Shown: positions 26,989 to 36,314 of the stretch, one piece after another
Layout of the letters: each line of letters begins with the position of its first letter
Position numbering within the stretch: position 1 is the first letter of the stretch
Source: JAKFWF01 sp031367505
Lineage (GTDB): Bacteria; Pseudomonadota; Alphaproteobacteria; Rhizobiales; Hyphomicrobiaceae
Direction: 5' to 3'
Assembly (NCBI GenBank): GCA_031367505.1
Contig: JANLPY010000629.1
Location: forward strand, 28,106-92,105
DNA length: 64,000 nucleotides
Position numbers and translations under genes: made by a program
The notes under the pieces: generated by a model
The model's input: only the letters and a program-made list of their open reading frames with translations
Told to the model about the DNA's origin: nothing
Database searches by the model: none

Positions 26989-28272
26989 ATGCTCGCTGAC
27001 AAAGACCGCATTTTTACCAATATCTACGGCTTCCAGGATGCCGGCCTAGCTGCTGCTAAATCGCGTGGCACCTGGGAGCGCACCAAAGAATTCGTCGATA
27101 AGGGCCATGATTGGATCATCAACGAGGTCAAGGCGTCGGGTCTCCGCGGGCGTGGCGGCGCTGGCTTTCCAACCGGGCTCAAGTGGAGCTTCATGCCCAA
27201 GGCCGATACCCGGCCATCGTATCTCGTGATCAATGCCGACGAAAGCGAGCCGGGCTCCTGCAAGGACCGCGAGATCATGCGGCACGAGCCGCTCGTGCTG
27301 ATCGAGGGGGCCTTGATCGCGTCCTTCGCCATGCGCGCGCACGTATGCTACATCTACCTGCGCGGCGAATACATCCGTGAGCGCGAGCGGCTGCAGGCGG
27401 CCGTCGACGAGGCCTATGCGGCGAAGCTAATCGGCAAAGATAACGTGCACGGCTGGGATCTTGAGGTCGTGCTTCATCACGGCGCCGGCGCCTACATCTG
27501 CGGCGAAGAAACGGCCATGCTGGAAAGCTTGGAAGGCAAGAAGGGGCAACCACGCCTCAAACCGCCATTTCCCGCCAACGTCGGTCTCTATGGTGCGCCA
27601 ACGACCGTCAACAATGTCGAGAGCATTGCCGTGGTGCCGGCCATCCTGCGGCGTGGCGCGGGTTGGTTCTCCGCACTCGGCAAGCCGAACAATACCGGCA
27701 CCAAACTGTTCCAGATTTCCGGCCATGTGAATAATCCGTGCGTCGTCGAGGAGGAGATGGGCATCCCATTGCGCGATCTCATCGACACCCATTGTGGCGG
27801 CGTTCGCGGTGGTTGGGACAACCTGTTGGCAGTCATTCCTGGCGGCTCTTCCATGCCCCTATTGCCGGCGTCTCAATGCCAGGACCTAACGCTCGACTTC
27901 GATACCTTGTCGAAGCTCAAATCCGGCATGGGGACGGCCGCCATCATCGTGATGGACCAGTCGACCGACATCATCAAGGCGTTCGCGCGCATTGCATATT
28001 TCTACAAGCACGAGAGCTGCGGCCAGTGCACGCCGTGCCGCGAAGGTACAGGCTGGATGTGGCGCGTGCTGGAGCGCATGGCCAAGGGGCAGGCAGAAAA
28101 ACGCGAGATCGATTTGTTGTTCGACGTGACGAAACAGATCGAAGGGCATACCATCTGTGCGCTTGGTGAGGCAGCGGCTTGGCCCGTTCAAGGCCTGATC
28201 CGCAATTTTCGCCATGTGATAGAAGAGCGGATTGATCAATATCAAGCCGCACACCGCGACGCGGCCGAGTAA
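26989..28272 (+). CDS. nuoF: NADH-quinone oxidoreductase subunit F (51 kDa)
   Basis: A 427-residue NuoF. It contains the NADH/FMN-binding region SGLRGRGGAGFPTGLKWSFM and the Gly-rich AYICGEETAMLESLEGKKGQPR, and the N3 [4Fe-4S] ligands in SCGQCTPCREGTGWMWR plus a later Cys in GHTICALGEAAAWP. It is the NADH dehydrogenase subunit of complex I. nuoG does not follow; the next gene is a DUF6481 protein. Other nuo genes must be elsewhere in the genome. Confidence 0.96.
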   Translation: MLADKDRIFTNIYGFQDAGLAAAKSRGTWERTKEFVDKGHDWIINEVKASGLRGRGGAGFPTGLKWSFMPKADTRPSYLVINADESEPGSCKDREIMRHEPLVLIEGALIASFAMRAHVCYIYLRGEYIRERERLQAAVDEAYAAKLIGKDNVHGWDLEVVLHHGAGAYICGEETAMLESLEGKKGQPRLKPPFPANVGLYGAPTTVNNVESIAVVPAILRRGAGWFSALGKPNNTGTKLFQISGHVNNPCVVEEEMGIPLRDLIDTHCGGVRGGWDNLLAVIPGGSSMPLLPASQCQDLTLDFDTLSKLKSGMGTAAIIVMDQSTDIIKAFARIAYFYKHESCGQCTPCREGTGWMWRVLERMAKGQAEKREIDLLFDVTKQIEGHTICALGEAAAWPVQGLIRNFRHVIEERIDQYQAAHRDAAE

Positions 28273-28314
28273 TTGTAATAATCTCACCTAGACGGAAACG
28301 GAGTTCGACTACCT

Positions 28315-28677
28315 ATGAGTGGCTTCAAGATACCCGATTTCAACGATCGACAATCGAGCGCGCTTAAGGCGAAGCAAGCGGCGCTGGAAAAGTTCAAGGC
28401 GAAACCGAAACCCGACGACCCCGAGTTCAAGGCGCGTCAAGCAGAGCTGCTGCGCATCGAAACCGAGCGTCAGGTGCGGCGCGAGGCTGCCCGTCAGACC
28501 AAACTTTTGGCCGATGCCCAGGCGGCTGCCACGCGTGAAGCCGAAATGATTGCCAAGAAAGCGGCCGAAGAGGCGGCTTACGAGGCCGAAATCAGGGCTC
28601 AAGAGGAGCTTGAGGTCAAGCAAAAGGCGGCTCGCGATGCTCGCTATGCTGCACGTAAAGCTGGCAAGAAGGGCTGA
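28315..28677 (+). CDS. DUF6481-family charged helical protein
   Basis: A 120-residue, strongly charged, alanine-rich protein with a helix-forming composition throughout (KAKQAALEKFKAKPKPDDPEF at the N-terminus, ending KAARDARYAARKAGKKG). It matches the short conserved alphaproteobacterial DUF6481 pattern (SGFKIPDFNDRQ start). The function is unknown; a coiled coil or nucleic-acid-binding role would fit its composition. Confidence 0.7.
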   Translation: MSGFKIPDFNDRQSSALKAKQAALEKFKAKPKPDDPEFKARQAELLRIETERQVRREAARQTKLLADAQAAATREAEMIAKKAAEEAAYEAEIRAQEELEVKQKAARDARYAARKAGKKG

Positions 28678-28718
28678 TTACCGCACGACTGTGACACGAA
28701 TGTTGTCATTTGGTTGAC

Positions 28719-28740
28719 CTCGGCCGGAACAGGCCGGGGA
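28719..28740. terminator. Short hairpin after the DUF6481 gene
   Basis: CCTCGGCC and GGCCGGGG flank a six-base loop at 28719-28740 and can pair with one G-U. It lies 42 nt beyond the DUF6481 stop and before the RTX protease gene. There is no obvious U-run, so it is a weak candidate terminator. Confidence 0.3.
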
Positions 28741-28871
28741 AGCCACTGCAATTATGTACCAATCTTTAGAAATAATTGTTTTGCGAATGCCACGCATTCC
28801 ACGGGCCATCGTTCGCGCCCCTGGTGTCATCTATGATCTGGATGATTCCAGCGAATCACGCGGAGATGTGT

Positions 28872-31685
28872 ATGCCCGATTCTATCGTAGCCAATGCGAG
28901 CACGACGGCGTTCGTCACGATCGGTGCTTCCGTCTCCAGCGCCATTGATACATTGGGTGATCATGACTGGTTCAAAGTCACCTTGAACGCGGGCCAGACG
29001 TACATTTTCAATGTGGATGCATCGGCGGCCTTCACCGATTCGTATATCAGCGTTCGCAACAGCTTCGGCACCGAACTGGCATTTAACGATGATATCGTCT
29101 CCGGTATCAACCGCAGTTCGCAAGTCGTATTCACGCCGGTCACGAGCGGCGTTTTCTTTCTCGATGTGTCGGGATTCAATGAAAGTTATTTGGGTAACTA
29201 CACCCTTCGCGCCGCAACTTTGCCGGCCTACACGATTGATCAAATTGCCACCTATTTGATTGATGGCGGTGTTCCTGGCAGCGGGTTCCATTTTGCGACG
29301 ACGTCAATCACGTTCAACGTGCAAGGACTGACTGTTGCCGAGCAGTCGTTGGCGCGCCTGGCATTGCAGGTGTGGGACGAGGTTGGAAGTTTCACGTTCG
29401 TCGAAACAACCCAAACCGCGCAAATCAGTTTTACTGACGCTGGCTCCAACATCGCGCAGACCAGCTCGGATGGCTTCAGCGCGACCGTGCAGATTTCGTC
29501 CGACTGGAACAGCGGTATCACCGCGATCAACAGCTACAGCTTTCAAACCTACTTGCATGAGATCGGCCACGCGCTCGGACTGGGCCATGGCGGGCCATAT
29601 AACGGCAGCGCCACCTATGGCATCGACAACATCTATTCGAACGATAGTTGGGCCAACTCGGTCATGTCGTACTTCACCCAGGAAGAAGCGGGTACGGGAA
29701 CCTACGACTATGTGATGGGGCCACAGTTGGCCGACATCGTCGCGATCGCCAATCTTTATGGTGCTTCGACGACGACGAGGTCCGGCGATACGACGTACGG
29801 ATTCCATTCGAACGCCAGCCAACTCTATCACTTCGATGACGCAATCTATGGCGGATTTGCGCCAGCTCTCACGCTCTTTGACAATGGCGGCAACGATACG
29901 CTGGACGTATCAGGTTATTCGCAAGCGCAACGGATCAACCTCAACGCCGAAACGCACTCCGATGCCGGTGGCGAGATCAACAACATAGCGATCGCGCGCG
30001 GCAGCGTCATTGAAAACGCGATCGGTGGCAGCGGCAATGACAACATCACCGGCAACGCTGTGGACAATTTGCTCTGTGGCGGAGGCGGTAGCGATACGCT
30101 CAACGGCGGCGACGGCAACGACACGCTGATTGGTGGCATCGGGGCCGATGTCTTGAATGGCGGGTTGGGCATCGATACAGCGAGCTATGTGACGGCGGCT
30201 GCGGCGGTCGTGGTCAATCTCAGCGCGCCTGGTGGAAACACCGGTGATGCTGCCGGGGACACCTATTCTTCGATCGAGATCCTCACAGCCTCGGATAATA
30301 ATGACACTCTCTATGGCTCGGCATCCGGTGAGACGATCAATGGCGGGCTCGATCAGATTTTTGGTTTCGGCGGCAACGACACGCTAAACGGCGGAGCTGG
30401 CAACGACGTCATCGACGGCGGCGCGGGCGTCGACACGATGGATGGTGGCGATGGCAGCGACATTTTCTTTGTCGACGTCACCACCGACGTGGTGATCGAG
30501 AACAACGCGGTGCAAGCCACCGGCGGTTTCGACATCGTGATCGCGACAGCGAACTTCACGTTGGCGGCGAACATCGAGCAGCTCGTCTTGCGTGGCGCGG
30601 CGAACTCCGGCGTCGGTAACGACTGCGACAACATTCTCTACGGCCTTGAATCAACGCTCGCGCTGACCTTTGATGGTGGCGCTGGCAACGACGTGATCTA
30701 CGGCTCGACGGCCGGCGGCAACACGCTGATCGGCGGCGATGGCGTCGACACGCTGTTGATGTATGGTGGCAACAACAACGCCAATGGCGGGCTCGGCTCG
30801 GACATCTATTACACCTACACATTGAGCGATGCGCTCTCGGAAGCCGGCGGCGACGGCATCGATACGGTGTACTCCAATCATTCGATTGCGGTTGGCGATG
30901 GGCTCGAGCAGATCATCCTTTATGGGACGGCGACGTCGGCGGTATCGACCAGCCTGACCGACAACAACATCCTGTTCGGCAACTCGACGACGGGTGCGGT
31001 GACGCTTGACGGCGGCGGCGGCGCCGACGTGTTGTTCGGCGGCAGTTTCGCCGACACGCTGATCGGCGGCGCGGGTGTCGATTTGTTGTTCGGGTTCGGC
31101 GGGGCCAACAATCTGCAGGGCGGCGATGCCACCGACATCTACTATCTGCAAAGTGGCCTCGACGTCATTACCGAGACCGTGAGCGGCGGCTTCGATACAG
31201 CGTACACGCAGTTTGCTGGCACGACGACGCTGGCGGCAAACGTCGAACAGTTGATCTTGTATGGGGCCGCGACCGGCGGCCTCGGCAACGGCGGCAACAA
31301 CTATCTCTATGGCCACATCGCCTCGCAAGCGGTGACGCTCGATGGCGCCGGCGGCAACGACTATTTGCTCGACTCGGGATTCAGTGGCGACGTGTTGATC
31401 GGCGGCGCTGGCAACGATCAGCTCGACCTGCGCACCGGCGGCAACGACGTGATCAAGTTCGCGGCGGGCTCGGGCAATGACATCGTGTACGGCTTCGACG
31501 CCAATCCGGCCGGTGGGCAAGACATCATCGACGTCTCCGGGCGTGGCTTCTCCGCGGCGAGCATTGGCGGCGCGATCGTGGTATCGGCCTCGGGCGGCGA
31601 TACGTTCGTCACCATCGGTGGTGATACAATCCAGCTCACCGGGGTATTGAGCACCGATATAACGGCGAACGATTTCGTGTTCTGA
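28872..31685 (+). CDS. Serralysin-like RTX metalloprotease (secreted)
   Basis: A 937-residue protein. It begins with a PPC-like beta domain (about 15-115, GDHDWFKVTLNAGQTYIF), followed by an M10-type zinc protease domain with HEIGHALGLGH (His229) and the Met-turn SVMSYF. The rest consists of RTX calcium-binding nonapeptides (GGXGXDXL types, from residue about 390) and three copies of a 110-113-residue module starting with EQL(I/V)LXG at about 30572, 30903 and 31232. The C-terminus is a typical type I secretion signal region. No signal peptide is present, as expected for type I export, but no ABC transporter or membrane-fusion gene lies nearby. GGAG is 6 nt before the chosen ATG. Confidence 0.85.
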   Translation: MPDSIVANASTTAFVTIGASVSSAIDTLGDHDWFKVTLNAGQTYIFNVDASAAFTDSYISVRNSFGTELAFNDDIVSGINRSSQVVFTPVTSGVFFLDVSGFNESYLGNYTLRAATLPAYTIDQIATYLIDGGVPGSGFHFATTSITFNVQGLTVAEQSLARLALQVWDEVGSFTFVETTQTAQISFTDAGSNIAQTSSDGFSATVQISSDWNSGITAINSYSFQTYLHEIGHALGLGHGGPYNGSATYGIDNIYSNDSWANSVMSYFTQEEAGTGTYDYVMGPQLADIVAIANLYGASTTTRSGDTTYGFHSNASQLYHFDDAIYGGFAPALTLFDNGGNDTLDVSGYSQAQRINLNAETHSDAGGEINNIAIARGSVIENAIGGSGNDNITGNAVDNLLCGGGGSDTLNGGDGNDTLIGGIGADVLNGGLGIDTASYVTAAAAVVVNLSAPGGNTGDAAGDTYSSIEILTASDNNDTLYGSASGETINGGLDQIFGFGGNDTLNGGAGNDVIDGGAGVDTMDGGDGSDIFFVDVTTDVVIENNAVQATGGFDIVIATANFTLAANIEQLVLRGAANSGVGNDCDNILYGLESTLALTFDGGAGNDVIYGSTAGGNTLIGGDGVDTLLMYGGNNNANGGLGSDIYYTYTLSDALSEAGGDGIDTVYSNHSIAVGDGLEQIILYGTATSAVSTSLTDNNILFGNSTTGAVTLDGGGGADVLFGGSFADTLIGGAGVDLLFGFGGANNLQGGDATDIYYLQSGLDVITETVSGGFDTAYTQFAGTTTLAANVEQLILYGAATGGLGNGGNNYLYGHIASQAVTLDGAGGNDYLLDSGFSGDVLIGGAGNDQLDLRTGGNDVIKFAAGSGNDIVYGFDANPAGGQDIIDVSGRGFSAASIGGAIVVSASGGDTFVTIGGDTIQLTGVLSTDITANDFVF

Positions 31686-31807
31686 GCAGGTACCAATGCC
31701 GAAGCTGGCGGCCGACGAAAACCGTCCTATGAACGGGCAGAATGCCGGGCTATAGTGTATGGCAGGTGCCCGACGGGTGCCTTCCGTATATTGCCAAGAG
31801 GTTGCCT

Positions 31808-32479
31808 GTGCGCGCGCTTGTCGTAGAAGATGATCCCGATCTCAATCGGCAGCTGGTCGCGGCCCTAACCGAGGCTGGGTTCGCCGTTGACAAGGCGATG
31901 GACGGTGAAGAAGCCTACTTTATGGGTGAAACCGAGCCGTACGATATCATCGTGCTCGATATTGGCTTGCCGAAGATGGATGGCATCAGCATCCTCGAAC
32001 AATGGCGTCGCGCCGACAAGAAGATGCCGGTTATCATTCTGACCGCCCGCGACCGCTGGAGCGACAAGGTCGCCGGTATGGATGCCGGTGCCGATGACTA
32101 TCTGGCGAAACCGTTCCACATGGAAGAGTTGCTGGCGCGCGTGCGGGCGCAGGTGCGGCGTGCGTCGGGTCATGCAAAAAGCGAGATCGAATGCGGCCTG
32201 TTGCGGCTCGATACCACGACGGCGCGCGTCACTTACGATGGCCAGACGATCAAACTGACGAGCCACGAATACCGGCTGCTTGCCTACATGATGCATCACA
32301 ACGGCCGGGTGGTGTCGCGCACCGAACTCGTCGAGCATCTCTACGAGCAAGACTTTGATCGCGACAGCAACACGATCGAAGTTTTCATCGGGCGTCTGCG
32401 CAAGAAAATTCCTGGGGATCTGATAAAAACCGTTCGTGGTCTCGGTTATCGTCTCGCGCAAGAGGACGATGCGGCTTAA
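31808..32479 (+). CDS. OmpR-family response regulator (PhoP-like)
   Basis: A 223-residue two-component regulator: a receiver with the phospho-acceptor Asp in DIIVLDIGLPKMDG (near residue 51) and Lys in LAKPFHMEEL, then a winged-helix DNA-binding domain (TSHEYRLLAYMMHHNGRVVS...LIKTVRGLGYRL). The start is GTG at 31808, with AAGAGG upstream; a longer ATG-initiated form would add an unlikely 22 residues. Its end overlaps the kinase gene by 11 nt. Confidence 0.92.
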   Translation: MRALVVEDDPDLNRQLVAALTEAGFAVDKAMDGEEAYFMGETEPYDIIVLDIGLPKMDGISILEQWRRADKKMPVIILTARDRWSDKVAGMDAGADDYLAKPFHMEELLARVRAQVRRASGHAKSEIECGLLRLDTTTARVTYDGQTIKLTSHEYRLLAYMMHHNGRVVSRTELVEHLYEQDFDRDSNTIEVFIGRLRKKIPGDLIKTVRGLGYRLAQEDDAA

Positions 32480-33851
32480 CTCACTCGCGTTCAGGCTGTT
32501 TGCGACGGCACTGGGGTGGACGGTCCTCGTCCTGCCTCTGGCCGGCTTCATCATTTATTCGATGTATGCGCAGGAGGCGTTCCAGAGTTTCGACGATAAG
32601 ATAAAGACGCTTCTATCGGTCGTGCAAACCGACAGCATCGACCATACGAGCACCGAACTTGGCACGCCGGGCGACGTCGGCGAGCCATTGTTCCAGAGGC
32701 TGCATTCGGGCTGGTATTGGCAGATCAAACCACTCGACGAACCCAATGGGCCACGCCGCGTTTCGAACTCGCTGGCCACTGCCGAACTGGAATCGCCGTT
32801 CCTCAAATGGATACCGCCAGATGCGTCGGACATTCGCTGGATCGACGGCGTCGGTCCGCTCGGCCAGCGATTGCGGATCGCCGAGGCGATCGAGCGGCTC
32901 GGCGACGAAGTGACGGGGCGGCGCTATTCGATCATCGTCGCGGGCCCCATCGAATGGCCCGAAGCGCGGGTCGCGGAGTTCCGCCGGAAGCTCGCAATCG
33001 CACTCGCGTTAGCCGGCCTCGGACTGGTCGCGATGACGTTATTCCAGGTGCGCTTCGGTTTGATGCCGCTGCGCGCGGTCGAACGCGGCTTGGCACGTGT
33101 CCGCGCAGGTGAAGCGCACCGGCTCGAAGGCAAAATGCCGATCGAGATCGAACCGCTGCAGTCGGAACTCAACGCACTGATTCAGTCGAACCAAGACATC
33201 GTCGATCGCGCGCGAACGCAGGTCGGCAATCTAGCGCATGCCTTGAAGACCCCGCTGGCCGTGATCACCAACGAGGCCGATGACGACAAAAGCCCATTCG
33301 CCGCCAAGGTTGCAGCACAGGCTCGATTGATGCGCGATCAGATCAGTTTGTATCTCGATCGTGCGCGTATGGCTGCGCAAGCGGGAACAATCGGCAAGGC
33401 AACCGAGGTGCTGCCGCTGATTGAGCCGTTGCAGCGCGCGTTGGAGCGCATTTACCGCGACAAGAATGTCGCGATTACGGTGAAGTGTCCCGACGACGCC
33501 AAGTTCCAAGGTGAGAAGCAGGATTTCGAGGAGATGCTGGGCAATCTCTTGGACAACGCCTGCAAATGGTCGAACGGGCGGGTGTTTCTCACGGTCGATG
33601 CGCCGTCAGCTACTGTACGGATGACGCGCCGGCGGCTGGATGTCATGGTCGAGGACGATGGACCCGGGTTGACTGCTGATCAGCGGACACGCATCGGCAA
33701 GCGGGGGTTACGTTTGGATGAGAGTAAGCCTGGCACCGGGCTCGGCTTGTCGATCGTCGGTGATCTGGTGCAAAGCTATCGCGGCAGCATGGAACTCGCG
33801 CAGTCGAGCCATGGCGGGCTCGCGGTCAAGCTCGATTTGCCGGCTGTGTGA
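32469..33851 (+). CDS. Sensor histidine kinase (PhoQ-like)
   Basis: A 460-residue kinase with two membrane helices (about 12-30 and 175-195) around a periplasmic sensor, a HAMP-like linker, the dimerisation/phosphorylation motif NLAHALKTPLAVITNEA, and an ATPase domain with N-box NLLDNACKWSNG, G1 VEDDGPGL and GLGLSIVGDLV. It is the partner of the upstream regulator, with overlapping genes. The signal is not known; PhoQ relatives sense Mg2+, envelope stress or antimicrobial peptides. Confidence 0.9.
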   Translation: MRLNSLAFRLFATALGWTVLVLPLAGFIIYSMYAQEAFQSFDDKIKTLLSVVQTDSIDHTSTELGTPGDVGEPLFQRLHSGWYWQIKPLDEPNGPRRVSNSLATAELESPFLKWIPPDASDIRWIDGVGPLGQRLRIAEAIERLGDEVTGRRYSIIVAGPIEWPEARVAEFRRKLAIALALAGLGLVAMTLFQVRFGLMPLRAVERGLARVRAGEAHRLEGKMPIEIEPLQSELNALIQSNQDIVDRARTQVGNLAHALKTPLAVITNEADDDKSPFAAKVAAQARLMRDQISLYLDRARMAAQAGTIGKATEVLPLIEPLQRALERIYRDKNVAITVKCPDDAKFQGEKQDFEEMLGNLLDNACKWSNGRVFLTVDAPSATVRMTRRRLDVMVEDDGPGLTADQRTRIGKRGLRLDESKPGTGLGLSIVGDLVQSYRGSMELAQSSHGGLAVKLDLPAV

Positions 33852-33957
33852 TGCCATCGAGCATCAAGTAGGCCGGATTTCCGCCCGAATCGAGCCGCAG
33901 AGGCAATGTAGGGGAAAAGCTCAATTCGGGCCGGTCAGCTGCCTTAAGAGGTCGTTC

Positions 33958-34431
33958 ATGCGCCGTTTTCATGTTGTTGCTATCGTGGCCGTCACGTCAA
34001 TACTTGCCGCATGTGGGCCTGAGGGGCCAACCAAGGGCGATACCGGCCTTGTCGTTGGTGCGGCGGCGGGCGGTATTCTCGGCAATGCGGTTGGCCGGGG
34101 GCGCGATGGCAAGATTTTGTCGACGGTCGCTGGTGCGGTGATCGGTGGTGTTGTTGGCAGCGAGATCGGCAAGTCGATGGACAAGCAGGATCAGATCCTC
34201 GCTCAGCAAGCCGAAATGGCGGCGCTGGAACGTGGCCGCACCGGTGAAATGACGCCGTGGCGTAATCCGGATAATGGCCGCTACGGCGAAGTGATCCCGC
34301 TCGAACCCTATCGGCGCGGACCACAGCATTGCCGCGATTACACCCATAAAATCTATATCGACGGCCGCCCGCAAACCATGCGCAGCACCGCCTGTCGCAA
34401 TCCAGACGGGACCTGGACCAATGTCGGTTGA
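33958..34431 (+). CDS. 17 kDa surface antigen-like glycine-zipper lipoprotein
   Basis: A 157-residue outer-membrane-type lipoprotein. The signal ends in SILAACGPEG (Cys19). A glycine-zipper region (LVVGAAAGGILGNAVGRGRDG, then AGAVIGGVVGSEIGKSMD) resembles the Rickettsia 17 kDa antigen family, and the C-terminus has CRDYTHKIYIDGRPQTMRSTACR. A good ribosome-binding site (AGAGG) precedes the ATG at 33958; a longer upstream frame starts inside the kinase gene. Confidence 0.85.
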   Translation: MRRFHVVAIVAVTSILAACGPEGPTKGDTGLVVGAAAGGILGNAVGRGRDGKILSTVAGAVIGGVVGSEIGKSMDKQDQILAQQAEMAALERGRTGEMTPWRNPDNGRYGEVIPLEPYRRGPQHCRDYTHKIYIDGRPQTMRSTACRNPDGTWTNVG

Positions 34432-34608
34432 TGACGTTAACGGCCAACCGTTGTGAAGTCTTGGCTGATGGTCTAAGCGGTGGCAGCCCTTGAGGCGACC
34501 CGCGCCAATTGGCGTCACGTATGCCCGCGTGCCAATTCCCTTGCAGGCGTGTATCTTCGCGCTGTGCTGCGGCCGTCGCGGATTAGCGATCAAGGGAACC
34601 GACGAAGT

Positions 34609-35823
34609 ATGTATCTTTGGCCTGCTCTGATAATTTTGACCGGCATTGTCGTCGTGGCGGTCGCGTGGCCGTTGTTCAGACAGCAGCGGCCGGCCGGCGA
34701 TCCAGGGTTTGCTAATGAGGGGCAGCTCAATGTCTATCGAGATCAACTTGCCGAAATCGACGCTGACCTTGCGCGGGGCGTGATTGGCAAAAGCGAGGCA
34801 GAGGCGGCACGCATCGAATTGTCGCGCCGGCTGATCGCTGCAGCGGATAGCAAGCCGCTTGAGCAGCGCTCAGCTGTGGCGAAGCAAACGGCGGCCGCAG
34901 CTGAACCAAAAGTTGCGATGAACTTCAAGGGCCTCGGGCCAGCCGTCGCGATTGCCGTTCCTGTGATCGCGATGGGCTTGTACCTCACCTACGGCGTGCC
35001 GGGGTTGGCGGGATCTCCTCGAGCGGCAAAGCCTGCGACGCAACAAGCCGCCGAGCCCGGTCCGCCAAACCTCGCGCAATTGATCTCGCAAGTCGAAGCA
35101 CGTTTGCGCGACGCGCCGGAAGATGGTCGTGGATGGGATGTGATCGGACCGGTTTATCTGCGCGACGGGCGATTTGCGGAGGCGCGGGCAGCCTTTGCTC
35201 GCGCGATCCAATTGCTGGGCGAGACACCACGGCGCCTGCTTGGTTTGGCCGAGAGTGCCATCCGCGCCAGCGAGGGCCGAGTGACCGACGAGGCCCGTGC
35301 CGCATTCGAGAAGGTCTTGAAGGCAGAGCCCGACCGTGTCGAACCGCGGTTGTGGCTGGCGATCGGACGTGAACAAAATGGCGAGCTGAAACAGGCGGCC
35401 GACGAATATCGCGCTCTGCTGGCAACGGCTGCGCCCGACGCTCCGTGGCGCGCGACGGTTGTGGAGCGCCTCGCTGCAATTGCACCTGGTCAAGCGGCTG
35501 GGGCGCCAACTGGAGCCGGATCAATGCCAGCTGCGGTGCCTGAGCGCGGACCAACAGCTGACGATGCAGCCGCTGCCGCGTCGATGACGCCTGAGCAGCG
35601 TCAGCAGATGATCTCCGGCATGGTCGCTAGTCTCCATGCGCGACTGAAAACGAACGGACGAGATCCGGCTGGCTGGCAGCGCCTTTTGCGGGCATACGCA
35701 GTGCTCGGTGATGTGCCGAAGGCGAAGGCGGCGTTGGCCGAAGCGCGCGCGGCACTTGTCGAAGACAAGCCGGCGCTCGCATCGATCGACGCGCTTGCAA
35801 CCGAAATAGGACTTGGCTCATGA
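34609..35823 (+). CDS. ccmI: Cytochrome c maturation protein CcmI
   Basis: A 404-residue CcmI (CycH). The N-terminus is a membrane helix (ALIILTGIVVVAVAWPLF), followed by the conserved cytoplasmic segment NVYRDQLAEIDADLARGVIGKSEAEAARIELSRRLI, a second helix (FKGLGPAVAIAVPVIAMGLYLTYG), and periplasmic TPR repeats. CcmI presents apocytochrome c to the haem ligase. The ATG at 34609 is the natural start. It overlaps ccmE by 4 nt (ATGA). Confidence 0.9.
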   Translation: MYLWPALIILTGIVVVAVAWPLFRQQRPAGDPGFANEGQLNVYRDQLAEIDADLARGVIGKSEAEAARIELSRRLIAAADSKPLEQRSAVAKQTAAAAEPKVAMNFKGLGPAVAIAVPVIAMGLYLTYGVPGLAGSPRAAKPATQQAAEPGPPNLAQLISQVEARLRDAPEDGRGWDVIGPVYLRDGRFAEARAAFARAIQLLGETPRRLLGLAESAIRASEGRVTDEARAAFEKVLKAEPDRVEPRLWLAIGREQNGELKQAADEYRALLATAAPDAPWRATVVERLAAIAPGQAAGAPTGAGSMPAAVPERGPTADDAAAAASMTPEQRQQMISGMVASLHARLKTNGRDPAGWQRLLRAYAVLGDVPKAKAALAEARAALVEDKPALASIDALATEIGLGS

Positions 35824-36305
35824 CCCGAAAACAGAGACGAGGAACGCTAATTGCCGGTGGCGTTGGATTACTCTGTATCGCAGCTATTTTGGTGTTGTTC
35901 GCCTTGAAAGATACGGTGACGTACTTTCACACGCCGAGCGACATAGCAGAGAAAAAGGTGCTCCCTGGCCCACGTTTTCGTTTGGGCGGGCTCGTCGCCG
36001 AAGCGTCGGTGAAGCGTGGATCGGGCACCCAAATCGAATTCGTTGTGACAGACACCCTGAAGACGGTCCCAGTTGTGTTTAACGGTATGTTGCCCGATCT
36101 GTTCCGCGAGGGACAAGGCGTGGTGGCCGAGGGGCGTCTCGATGCGAGCGGGCGTTTCGTTGCGGACTCCGTTTTAGCCAAGCACGATGAAACCTACATG
36201 CCACCTGATGTTGCGAGTGCGTTGAAAGAACGCGGCGTAAAGCTCGGCGACAAGGCCAAGCATCCTGGGGCCGCGCCGAAGGCCGGCGCAACGGGCGGAG
36301 GTTGA
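35820..36305 (+). CDS. ccmE: Haem chaperone CcmE
   Basis: A 161-residue CcmE, anchored by one helix (GTLIAGGVGLLCIAAILVLF), with the OB-fold beta barrel (RLGGLVAEASV...VVFNGMLPDLFREGQGVVAEG). The covalent haem-binding histidine is in KHDETYMPPDV. It receives haem from CcmABCD and passes it to CcmF. The proline/alanine-rich tail is not conserved. It begins within the ccmI stop and ends 9 nt before ccmF. Confidence 0.95.
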   Translation: MTRKQRRGTLIAGGVGLLCIAAILVLFALKDTVTYFHTPSDIAEKKVLPGPRFRLGGLVAEASVKRGSGTQIEFVVTDTLKTVPVVFNGMLPDLFREGQGVVAEGRLDASGRFVADSVLAKHDETYMPPDVASALKERGVKLGDKAKHPGAAPKAGATGGG

Positions 36306-36314
36306 TCGAACACT

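Noticed and set aside
30651..31520. 289-residue minus-strand ORF antisense to the RTX repeats
   Set aside because: Repetitive GC-rich coding DNA produced the open frame; no domain signature.
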